A model generated the notes under the pieces. The model searched no databases and had not been told where the DNA came from. It saw only the letters and a program-made list of their open reading frames with translations. From Cercis canadensis (taxonomy: Eukaryota > Streptophyta > Magnoliopsida > Fabales > Fabaceae): DNA of 64,000 nucleotides. Of this stretch, positions 46,795-58,261 are shown in pieces. Made by a program: the position numbers and the translations under genes. The stretch lies in contig QAOA01004753.1 of assembly GCA_003255065.1 (NCBI GenBank), forward strand, positions 455,321 to 519,320, in the 5' to 3' direction. The stretch's first letter is position 1. Every line of letters begins with the position of its first letter.

Positions 46795-49792
46795 TTACTC
46801 TGAGATTTCTTCTTCTTCCTTTGTGGTAATTCTGCTTCTGATTCTTGGGCAGGTGGTGGGGCTTGCGAATCTAATGGTTGACTGACTGGAAGTTGTCCCT
46901 GTTGATGTGGCTCGGCTTTTGCTCTTCTTCCCTCTCTTCCGTGGTTCTGCTCCCTTGCAAGTCCTCGTGTTGTGCCTTGTCCCACCACACTTGGAGCATT
47001 TAATGGCTCTATATTTCCTTTTCAGCCTACTCGAATCTTGCGGTATGTCATTGACTTTGCTTCGATTCTTCTTCGGCCTACCCGCTGGTCTCTGGAAAGG
47101 AGGAGGATTAATATCGCCCAAGTTTGTCTTCTTCCAATAATCGTGTCCTGCCCGTGGCTCTATAAATGGCTCATAAGCCTTAACCCATGTGCTTGTTAGG
47201 TAGAAAGCATTAACTGCATAGTCTGGGTCCTCATTGTTGGATGCGAATACTGCACACGCATGTCTGCACGGTATACCTGTGAGATCCCAAGCTCTGTATG
47301 AGCATGTACGAGCTAACAAATCGACTACAACCTTGTCAGTGGGTCCCCTGCTGACTTCATATTTATGCCCAGTAGGGTCTCTAGCCCACAATGGACACCA
47401 CTCGCTGCTTTGTTTCTTCTCGGTTTCAAGATAGTCTACCGCCATTGGCACAAGCTAGCTCTTGTATTTTCTGATCCTCAAAAGCATCTCCCCTCTCTTT
47501 CTCATAATATAACACCTGATTTCCTCAAGCATAGTCAAAATGGGTTTGGAACGGAATTTTCTGATCTCTTTGTTGAGCTGCTCACACATGTTGCTAGTGA
47601 TGGCCTGGTTCTTACTGTAAGTGTTGAACGCTCCTCTAACCCATCTAGCAGGGGCATTTCTCATCAACCATTTATAAGCATCGTCATCAACCATCCTGAT
47701 ATGAGCCATATGCCTATCAAACTCTTGCATGGTACTTGACTTTGCTGCCAAGAACACCCTTGATCTAAGCTCCTTGCTTTTCCAAGTCTTGCAAAAGTTC
47801 TTCCAAATGTGCATTGCACATGACCTGTGAAGAGCTGTTGGACACAACTCGACAAGTGCTGGCTCCAAACCCTATAGCAATTTTGAAAAAAAAAAATAAT
47901 TGTTAACCTGTGAAGATGGATGTAGGATATTATAGAATATATATTAGCTGCAAAGGAATTAGATAGAGGGTTACCTTCTGCTGATCCGAAATGAAGTTCC
48001 AACCGTGTTCCCTTGCATTGCCCAAGTCCTCAAGCAATCTTGTCAAAAACCACCTCCAGGTATCCTTTGTCTCAAGATCTACAACAGCATAAGCTATTGG
48101 ATAGAATGAGTTGTTCCCATCTTGAGCAACAGCAACCAGCAATATACCACCATAGTAACCCTTAAGGAAGCAGTCATCTAGACCTATTAAAGGTCTACAT
48201 GGAACTTTGAAACCCTCCTTGCAAGCGTCCAGACATATGTATAGTCTGTCAAAGTTTGGTACTATAGCACCTTGGGGTCTATCAACAGCCAATTGCACAG
48301 TCCCCCGAGGATCCACTCGTTTTATTTCATCAAAGTAATCCCATAGAGCAGCATATTGTTCTGCCTCCGTACCCTCCACCATTTTCCTTGCTTTTCTCAG
48401 TGCCCTAAATATTGTTCTGTCATTAACATTAACATTATACTTTCGCTTCACTAAGTTCTGAGCATCAACACACTTCATGCTTGGAAAACCCCTAACTTCT
48501 TCTAGAAGCTTATGGGCGAGCCACCTTGAGTTTGCTTGCCTGTTTGATATTTTTCTGCTGCAGGTGTGTGTCTTGATGAACTTCTTCACCTGGAAGCTAT
48601 GCGTGACATTGCTGAAGGAGTAGAAAATCTCCCACATACAGCCATCTATGCATCTGGCATTTGTCCTTTTCTTGTCATTTTTCACCCACACAACAGGCCT
48701 GCCCAGGTGAATTGTATAATCTTTGACTGCTTCCTTGAAGGCCTGCAAGGTTGGAAATTCCATTCCAAGCTCAAGGTTCACCTGCCTAAACTCAGAATTA
48801 GGATTATACTGTGGAAAAACTTCAGCATCTTGAGAGTTATCACCCTCAGTTTCAAAGCTGTCCGGAGTGTGTACATCCTCCGTTTCGTACCCCTGCCCAT
48901 CAAAGGGGTTCACATAAATATGTGGTGGGGATCTCTGTTTTTTTTTTCCACTGACTTTTGTTGCATGGCCAGCGTTTGCACTTGTCCCCGCTCCGAAAAT
49001 GGGTGTTTTGTGAACCCCCTCAACTTCTTGCTGCACATCTTCCTTATCCGAGCTATCAATGATTGGGGGTGCTTTGTATGGGGGCTATTCTTCCTCATCG
49101 CTGTAATACAAATACGCATCGCTGGATTCCTGATCCTCATCCGAGTCATCGGATTCACTGTCGCTTGGGTTTTGGTCCTCACTACCACGTTCATGATCTG
49201 TCCCATTTGGCTCCTCATCACCGCTTACTACCCTCTGGTCAGCAGCATCATGGGGACTGCCATACGTCTCCTCCTGTCTTACATCTCTGCTCAAATATGA
49301 CAGGCAATCATCATCTTCATTAGTTTGCTGCATTTGTGCATCACCGTCACTGTTTGGCCCCCCTGACTCTGCATGCCCTGTTGTCTCATTGTCACTATTA
49401 TTGTTCCCCACATCTTCACATATACTGGTCCCTTGTGTATGATAAGGTAAACTCAGAATTGGCTCAACAACTTCAGGATGTTCAATGACAGGGTGCTCGA
49501 AATATAACTCTATCTCGTCCACTCCTTCAACAGCACCATACATGCCTATAACGTCCATGTCACCATTTAGGGGTCTTAGCCCATCTTCAAGCTCTAACCC
49601 AGGCACCAAGTACCAACAACTTGTGAAACAGTGATACCCATGCTCACAAAATAGCTGGGTGATTGTTGGAATGGAGACTTTGTCAATGTCTACCCAATCC
49701 CATGCATCCTCTTCCCCATCGATGTAGGTAAGCGTTGGATGATGTACAAATTTTCCAGCGTGGTGCATAACGAGGGTTACATAACGGTCCAT
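46795..49792 (-). pseudogene. mudrA-type MULE transposase, two in-frame TAG codons
   Basis: Catalyses cut-and-paste transposition of Mutator elements. Exons 49792-47975 and 47871-46795 (minus strand) are joined across a GT-AG intron 47974-47872 giving SDQQK-GLEPAL, the expected sequence, and about 960 codons. In order: an N-terminal PB1-like part from MDRYVTLVMHH, a very acidic linker, a MuDR DNA-binding region (LELGMEFPTLQAFKEAVKDY), and the DDE core with LIGLDDCFLKGYYGG (near 48180), FISDQQKGL (near 47985) and the Glu of SNMCEQLN (near 47580). A SWIM finger CSYRAWDLTGIPCRHA and a CCHC knuckle CSKCGGTRHNTRTC follow. TAG codons lie at 49087-49085 (in the acidic linker) and 47457-47455 (before the SWIM finger). 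The frame is otherwise open, so decay is slight and recent. Confidence 0.9.
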
Positions 49793-50779
49793 TCTGAAAA
49801 AAAAAAAAACAGCAATGACTTAATACAACAAGGGAGTAACAAATGTACTATAAACACTAATTTAGTTGTATATAGGAATAAAGCTACATAGCTTATTGAC
49901 AAGTTCAACCCAATCATTCTAAGCTACGCAGCATACTATTACCATTCTCCTGTTCTACACTTCATGTGAGGATTTCCTTTTTAAAACAACAAAACAACAA
50001 ATATAGATTCCAAATGAGAAATTTTTGCAAAGAAGTAGATGTCACATATAGCATATTCATAAATTATTCCTATTCAAGGCCAAAAATAATGAATTACTGA
50101 AGGAAATAATCAAAACCAAAACCAAACAAACCCATGCCAGCCCACTGATTTGTGCACTATAAGTCATAAAATTATTGGTTATCAACTTGACTACTTGAGT
50201 GTCATTAAAATTTGCTCTTACGGCAACCAATTCAAGATGATCATTACCAAATACAAACAATTCTTGAAAGATTCAATATCTTTAATAAAAGGAACCACGA
50301 AACAAGTCCAAACAAACTCCATCGTTTTAGCATGTGTATGTTCAACTCTCGTCAACTTGCAGGCAAATAGCTGCCAACATAGTCATGTAATGCTCATCAC
50401 TAACTTTGTAGTCTTATATATATATTTTAGAGACAAGAAATAAACTTCATCAAAGTGAATGGAAAAATTGAACACAGATTTTTACAACTTTTTTGTGTTA
50501 AAAGGGAGCACAAAGCCTTAGGGAAAAGGGAAGGTATATACACAACAGGAATAAAACCATCGACTCTCTCATTTCAATGATCAAAGGATATGCCATTAAA
50601 CTCAGCCATTGGCAGCTTCTTTGAAAATTATTGGTACCTTTATATTTTGACACATCAACTTAAATAGAAAGACAACCATATAAACAATCATGTGGTCGGA
50701 TGAAAAGCTCAAAAAAAATTTTATTAAAAAAATGTTGTTCTTTACCTATAGGAAACCAAGAATACAAACTAAATATATA

Positions 50780-50849
<70 letters not shown>

Positions 50850-53271
50850 AAGCCAAATGCTGCTTACATACTAGGAATCACCATGAAGCATCAAACATGG
50901 AAAGAAAGAGAGAAGCCATACTTATGTCCAACGTGTACCAGAACCTAATACTCAATACAACAGTCCAAGACCAACAATAGTCTTACTTGCTTCCATTATA
51001 CAGAACTTTATGAACACTCAAATTTATTTACACACGTCGTATATAACTTAGATAAACACCCTGTCATGTATATAACTTAGATAAACACCCTGTCATATTG
51101 AGATCTTTTTAGCTTCATTCTTCTGATTGGACAAAGAACCCGTATCCTTAAAAAGCTCTTGGCTTGGTTTGATTAATAAATGAGCTGAAATCTAAGAAGC
51201 TTAGTTTGAACAAAAGCTGACAGAAATGAAGCTAGATTAAAACCCAGCTTGCAAATGCAAACTAATAATTTATATTATATACTATACTTAGACATCACTA
51301 CATTTTTTACACCAATAATTGTGCATTTATAATTTTTATCACATATCAAGTATTTAATGTTCTATTTTATTACTATATAAACAATAGAATATATACAAGC
51401 ATATATAAGCATTACAAATTATCATAAAAAATATCATATTGTAATTCGTTCTAGCTCACAAGCCGAAACTTAGGATTAGGTTGATTAATTGGACAGTCTA
51501 AATCAAGTCAAACATAAGTGGCCCAACTCATTTTCACCCCTGGTTTAAAAATACAAACACACCAAACAATCTTCAAAACAGGATAAATACAATTACATCA
51601 ATGTAGGCAGGCACCTATCAACCATTCAAATGCTTTAAAACCTGCAATTTACGTGACCACCAGTGTTGCAAGCCACTGAGATAAAACAATATGGACCAGT
51701 CCAAAGCATGTCACCCTATTTACAGGTAACTCACATCATTAATGCAATGTCACTAGTGAGCATTTCCATTGGTTGTAAGACCTCTTTCATTTCTGGAAGT
51801 TTAACTTAGATCATCCTCTAACATACAGATCCACCACAGTAATACCATCTTCAATAGTTCCTCACTGTAGTGAATTACAAATAATACCTTTTTAGATGTT
51901 CATTGAAGCTCTGTATTCTGTAAGAATCTGCAGTGAAAGTCTAGGGAACATATCATTCACCATTGCATGAACAAACCAAGTGAAAGTCCTAGACAATTTA
52001 GACTCACAGACACAAAGGTATCACAGCCAAAGTTCACAAAATTTATCTCGCAAATATTGCAGCCTCACTATGATGCACATAATTGGACGTAACAACCACA
52101 AGCTCTAAAACCTAATCAACAAATAGATCGTGGCACCAAAGGGTAAAATAAACTATGTCAAACCATAAGACATACACATACCAAGCCTAAAATAAAACAA
52201 ATAAGAACTAACCTTATTTATTCAAACAACTGTCTCACATACACCAAATATATGTCTACCTCCAACGAGTGACCTCTGCAAAATAGAGAAAAAAAAAGAA
52301 AGCAAACAGTCAGACATTGACCTTAATCAAGGAACACATGCACATACCACATTTAAATTCGCAAGAAAGCTAGCAAGTGGCTGCACTTATAGAATTACAG
52401 TAGGAAATACGGATTGACCGATATAACCACCCTCATTTCAATCCCTAAACAGATGGCAACACCAAAGACAGACACAAAGAAAAAGGATAATTTTGCCCAC
52501 AAAGGTTTTACAGGGACCACCACAATGATTTTGACAATATTATAGAACAGGTGGACCACCGTAACACATGCACATACCACTCCTGTCTCAAACCAACAAC
52601 ATGTGGACCACCAAGACAAAGACCCGACAATAAAATAGAATATGCACCACTTTCGAATCAGAAATTAAAACCCCTGGACCACAATACAAGTTTGGTACAC
52701 AGCCACGCAATCAGGAACACAATATAAGTACACCAAGATTAAATCACTCATATGTAAGGAAAACTACCCATTGTTGAGAGGAAAGACAAAAATATGACAC
52801 AGAAGTCAACCACACCGAAGTATGTATATGTTCGTAAACAAAAAGTTCTATGAACAATAACATACCTGAGAGAGAAATGAACTTCGATCGATATTGGGGC
52901 TTTGGGTTACAAGATGGGGCTTAGGCGATTCCACCACCATTGAGTTCCAATGAATCGAAATGTGTACAGTGACACCGAAAGTCGCAATTGTTACAAGAAT
53001 CGCACTGCGTCAATGGCGATTTCGGGGGCTACAGAGATGCTGTCAATTTGGGGAAATCTTCCAGGAATGCAAGAATTTTCCTTCGCTAATGGTCTTGCTC
53101 AGTTACAACAATGGAAGAATTCGCGATGAACAAGGGGTTAGGGTTCAAATTCCGGCCAAGTGCTTTCTCATTTTCTGACAATGTGTTTGATGAAGAAGGG
53201 CTCTCGATGAGACGACGCCGTTTGGGTAAAGGTGATGAAGTGCTTAGGTCTCCTGCGAAAACGACGCCGTT

Positions 53272-53559
53272 TGGGTGGTTTGGGTGTTTACCAGAAGCTT
53301 CAAAACGACGTTGTTAAGCTTCATCCCAGTCATCAGCCCCACCATTTGCCACATAAGCATTCCAGCTCAGCATTTGACGGACACATCACCAATTAACGGG
53401 CCACGTGGCCTTTTCTGTTAAGTTCACTTCACGGGCACAAGCAGAGGACTAAAATGGCTGACGAAACCATCTTTGGGGGACTAAAGTGTCGGTAAAATTC
53501 TTTGGGGGACTAAACTGTCACCGAACCTATCTTTCGAGAACCAAACAGGGGTTTTACTC
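53272..53559 (-). repeat. Right terminal inverted repeat of the MuDR-like element
   Basis: Reverse complement of 44028-44315. Just inside it the motif ACGACGCCGTTTGGGT occurs twice (about 53211 and 53262). Confidence 0.9.
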
Positions 53560-53569
53560 TTAAGTGTAC

Positions 53570-53740
53570 TTGGAGATTTTGTGAGAGTGAGAATTACTCT
53601 TGTAATCTCTTATTTTTTGCCTAATAAATTGATTCTCATTTTTCACCTGGGGATGTAGGTTTCACATTAAAACCAAACCACGTTATATTTTGTGTATTTC
53701 ATATCGTTGTTTTATCGCTTATGCATATTTACAATATATA
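53570..53740 (+). mobile_element. Fossil LTR fragment, Ty1/copia-like
   Basis: Sequence next to the MuDR target site, with CTTGTAATCTCTTA, AATAAATTGATTCTC, GGGGATGTAGGT and ACCAAACCACGTTATATT, resembles the 3' part of plant copia LTRs. It is a broken remnant. TGGATCCACCGC-like sequence at 53797 and GGCGGATCCA at 43806 form an inverted pair outside both, so the MuDR element may have landed in an older element with hAT-like ends. Confidence 0.35.
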
Positions 53741-54028
53741 TTTTTTTAGTAAAAATATTTATAGTCTATTTCTTACCCCCACTAGTTAAAATTTCTGGAT
53801 CCACCGCTAATCTCACAAGTCAAAGTTTGGGATTTTATGATAAGGTATCTTTGGGCTAGTTTTTACGCATCGATATTAAGTCCCTTCCCAAGCGATCTTA
53901 AGGGAGCGCCCCTATATCAAACTGGTGCATTTTAAGGGAAAAGTTCTCTTGAGTGTTGGCCCTAAAATTTGAACCTTGGCTAACTTAGATAAACCTATTG
54001 TATCATTATCACTAAGTTAAATCCTTAG

Positions 54029-55021
54029 GTTTGTTTGGGAGTTAAAATTGAGGGGAATTGAAAGGAAATGAAATGAGTAAATGTCTTCATCTCCTTGTTT
54101 GATAGTTCAAGATTAAAAAAATAATAATAAAAAAAAAAAAAGAACTAAGAGATAACCTCAAGCCCTTGCATTTATTTTTTTCCCTCACTTTTGTGTTCTC
54201 CTAACTTGGAGGATTTGAAGAGAAAAGAAGAGTAGTTTATTATTATAGCCCTATTTAAATATATTTAATCTAAAACCTCAACTTTGTAAGAGTAGCCTAT
54301 ACTAATTGTTTTGTATGTTAGATGTTCTTTATCTTAACTTTGATTGCATGAAGGTTTGCATGACCTATATTATATTCCAATTTAAAATATTCTATAACAG
54401 ATTTTTTTAACTTGTGTCAAGAATAAATGCGAATTATCTTTTGATTTATTGATTTGCTTAGTATTAAATCTTCTTGTTTCAATTTTTACAAGTTAGCGAC
54501 AGTTTTCATCTATGAATATAATGAAAAATAAACTGGAAAAAAAAAAAGATGAAATATTGGTTTCTTGTAGATTATTTTCTTACTCGTAGAGAAAATAATC
54601 GTAAAAACATTAATGAATATTATATTGTTAATGAATTTGCATTTTAACACACACACACATGTACACATTTAATTTATGCATTGCTATTTTTTATTAAAAA
54701 TTTATAGCTGGAGTGCTAAAAAAAAGTATTTATATATAGTTTGGTGTCACTAACACTATTTTGTATTGTCACAAATTTCTTTATGTAAAAAAAGTGAATC
54801 ACATTATTAAATCTTATATTAAATATATTTACTTTATAAATAAAGGATAAATTTGTAAAATTATAAATTTTTATTTTTTTTCCTTTTTTTTCCTCTCTCT
54901 TTGCTCATTTTAATCATCCAAATAAGAGAGAGAAAAGTCTCTCTTAGTCCCTTCATTTCTTTTCTCTCCCTTTTTTCTTGTATCATTTTCCTTCCTTTTC
55001 CCCTTCAACTCCCAAACAAAC
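54029..55021. mobile_element. Inverted-repeat element with GTTTGTTTGGGAGTT ends
   Basis: Left GTTTGTTTGGGAGTT and right AACTCCCAAACAAAC are perfect inverted complements 993 bp apart, and CTTAG occurs at both flanks. The interior is AT-rich and noncoding. Superfamily is open (hAT- or Harbinger-like). Confidence 0.6.
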
Positions 55022-57106
55022 TCTTAGGATTCTTTAAGTCAAATTTATTCTATCAATTATGGAGATAAAGCCCATAATAGAGTTAGGGTGTTGAAAGAGT
55101 AATCAAAAACAAGAAAAATACTAATAATTAATAATCTAATCAATCAAATTGGTATTTCAGAAAGTACCTAATGTTTTAAAAAGGGTCAATTTCGCTTTTC
55201 TCCTTCTTAATTGTTGTTGAAGCAAACAAGAGCTTCTCGACTCAATGAGTTGGTCCTGTTTGAGTAATAGCTTATGTAAGAAAGTCTTATGTAACAAACT
55301 CTACTGAAATAAGCTCATTTTAAAATAAGTTTATTTGTGTTTGAATATACTGTTGGATTAGTGTTTTTATAGTAATTGCATGTGTTTGGATATATAATTG
55401 TACAATGACTTTTAAATCTAAAAGTTATAAAAAGGACATTAACACACAACAATAATAAAAAAATTTACATAAAACTAGTTGTGGGATAATGCCCCCATAG
55501 CAAAAATGGAGAATATAAACTCTCAAGCTCATGAATTCAAACTGAAGCTTGCGTATGGCATTAATTGGGAAAAGAAGAAAAGTGAAACATAATTAATTAA
55601 GTACTCTTGCATTATTAGTTTCCAGAATATTGAGATCTAAAACCCAGGCAACACAATATATCAAATGCAAAAGAAACCTCTAAGAAAGCAATCATATCTC
55701 TTCAGTATTCATCCCAAGACAAATCAAATCATTATCTAAACAAATCCAGCAAACCCACATGAAAAATTGAATCTACAACTCATTATCTCTCTTCACAAAA
55801 TGGGAGAATTGATGGCTGAAAGACTAGATTGTGGTAAACGATGGGACAAATAGCAACATAATCACCTGGAGACATGAATGATATAAGGAATCTGCATAGT
55901 AGTTATGCATATAGCAACGGGCTCTAGAAGATAAGTGGCAGGGATTGGAATTTTGGTTTCTAATTGAGGGCTATATTATCCAGAAAAATAAAAGAAACAG
56001 CTATGCATAAAAAAGGCCAACATAATCAATAAATCATAATTTTCAGGGAACAAAATCAGAGGGTTTAACAAAGTTCTGCTGATGGGTTTTTTTTGACTCT
56101 TTGACAACGACACGATTTAAGGGGCTTGACTCGCTGATCTGATCCTTGAGCCGCCGATTACGACAGAGATGGAGGGTTCAATCTATGGTGGCAGCAAATC
56201 CCCACTCCATCTGAGCTTCAAATATATGTTGGTCTGAGCTTTAGGATTTGGTGGATTAGGACTCCATAGTCATTTTCCGTTCTCTTCCTTTCATTTATCT
56301 CCATGTTTCTTCTTTGTTGCCCAAATCATCTTGATATTCCTTCACCATGGCAGAGGAGAGAAAACATGTCTTGAGTTCTTTCTATTTGCCATGGGAATAT
56401 GCAGGAATTCTTTATTTTGATCAAAGTTATTTTTGTCCAAAAATATAATAACAACAGCTGGTGTCTAAGTTGTTTTCAGCTTTCGCAGCCACTTATTTTA
56501 ATAAGCTTCATTTTGTAGCTTATGAAAATAAGTTCAAAATAGCTTATTTGGTGTCATAAGCTCAGAGTATAAGTTAATCCAAACAACTACAAAATTATCT
56601 TATAAGTGCTTATAACAATAGAGAAGCTCCAATAAGCCATAAGTCTTGCTATCCAAACGGGCCGGTCACAATTAATTAGGCTCATACACGACTTACGCCC
56701 ATTTGATACAATGAAAATCATGGAATGAGAATGGAATAGAATATAATGATCATTCCATTCCACAATTTGGTAGCCGTAAGAATGGAATAATTTGAAAAGG
56801 CATTCCATTAATGAAAATAGAACATGCAACGGAATCAAAATCAATAGTAAAAAACATAAATACTATTTACAAAAACAACAATGTTAAACATTTTTTAATA
56901 TTATACCATATATGTGATATGAGTTTTACACAATTTTAGAAGCACAAATCAATTAAAAACATCAGAATTATTAAAAATATAATTTTCTTTCAATGTGACT
57001 CCAAATTATTTTTTAGTGTGTCCCTATGACATTAATTGCATTACTTTTATTTGTAGATATTAGATAGATTTTATTTAATAAAAAGATAGTTTGGGTCATT
57101 TTATAG

Positions 57107-57925
57107 GCTAATTGATCTAAATAATTTAGTTTGTAAAACAAATTTTCTAAATATTTTGAAAGTATTTCTATAAATACTACAATTAATATTTTAGTATTTT
57201 CTAAAAAATAAAGTCAAAATAGGTCAAATATGCCATATAACTTATGGCTTGGGTCACACCATATATGCCATATGACGTGAGCCAATACAAAAAACTAAGG
57301 CATTAACAAAAAATGATCACGCCACATGTCATGTGACTATGTGACATATGGCGTGATTGCATTTTGTCAGCCCAGCTTTTGATCATGCTACATAACATAT
57401 GACGTGATGGCTTTTTGTCAATACAATAAACACTATATGATCAATGCAATGAAGGCTACATTAAAAACGGAGCCTTTAATTCCCAAACCCCCTTACAGCT
57501 ATCTTCTTCCTTTTCTCTTCTCTTCTCCCATTTCACTGCTCCTTCTTTCTTTCTTCTTTTTTTCTCTTCTCTTTTCCCTTTCGATTCTCCTTCTTTCTCC
57601 ATTCTTCTTCCATTTTTATTTCCATCTCACTTCATTATGCATGACACTTATTAGACCTTATGGCATAAGACGTGACCAATTGGTTCATGCCATATGCTAT
57701 ATGATGTGACATAACTGATCAAGCCATAGGACATGACTCAACTAGTCACTTTGTATTCCATAAGACATTATCAATGTCATAGAAATCACTGTAACTCTTT
57801 TTTTCTCTTAATAATAAAATAATATAATATTTAAAATTATAATATTTAAGAAAATACTTTCAAAGCTGCAATATTTATAAAATTTATTTTATAAATTACA
57901 TTATTCAAGTCAATAAATCTCTTTT
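57107..57925. mobile_element. Foldback element enclosing CATATGACGTGA-like repeats
   Basis: Arms 57107-57200 and about 57800-57925 are inverted (TTTGAAAGTATTTCTATAAA against TTTAAGAAAATACTTTCAAA type pairing). Between them the motif CATATGRCGTGA recurs at 57269-57280, 57345-57356 and 57397-57408, with looser copies near 57660-57770. A long TC-rich stretch occupies 57500-57620. Confidence 0.5.
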
Positions 57926-58261
57926 TGTAATATTAATATGAGCAAGTTGGGAACAATTAATTAAGCCTATTCTCTATTTTACTTTTTATTTTTTCACGAG
58001 TTAACCGGAGAAGTGAAAGGAGTAGTGACGTGTCTAAACCAGAAGTAGTGGCGCAGGACCCACATGTGAACGAATGGCCCACCCCATAGTCGAACTCCAA
58101 GTGCCCACCCCGGAGAGGCAAGGAAAGTGACTTTTACGCCACTTCGTGCCCTTGCAGCTATACACTGCACGTTACCTGTTTGACGTAATGCCTCAATGAA
58201 TAACCAGAGCAAAACTCAGATCACAAACGCCGAATAAAGAGAAAGTTTCAAAGCCAAGAAA

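Larger units (their letters stand above)
44028..53559. mobile_element. Complete 9.5-kb MuDR-like (Mutator) transposon
   Basis: Terminal inverted repeats of 288 bp (44028-44315 and 53272-53559) begin GAGTAAAACCCCTGTTTGGT and are nearly identical. They are flanked by a perfect 9-bp target duplication TTAAGTGTA (44019-44027 and 53560-53568). The high similarity of the ends and the intact duplication suggest recent insertion. Contents are a GRF-zinc-finger gene on the plus strand, a mudrA-type transposase on the minus strand and about 3 kb of noncoding DNA (49800-52860) with a 60-base A run at 50783-50845 and a short direct repeat at 51043-51095. Minus-strand sequence near 52866-52960 ends CTCTCAG|GTATG, so the transposase message may start in the right end and have a long leader intron. 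The element is complete in structure, but both genes contain stops. Confidence 0.93.
53741..58261. other. Intergenic, old foldback repeats
   Basis: Contains foldback elements at 54029-55021 and 57107-57925 (listed separately), relics of AAGCTTATT-type inverted repeats around 55260-55400 and 56480-56660, and the promoter of the kinase gene from about 57980. No credible exon was seen. Confidence 0.55.

Noticed and set aside
48566-49300. 244-codon plus-strand frame
   Set aside because: Antisense to the transposase, whose motifs prove the minus strand is coding.
50690-50980. Frames with poly-lysine
   Set aside because: Caused by the A run at 50783-50845.
57404-57709. 101-codon frame
   Set aside because: Built from the TC-rich core of a foldback element.
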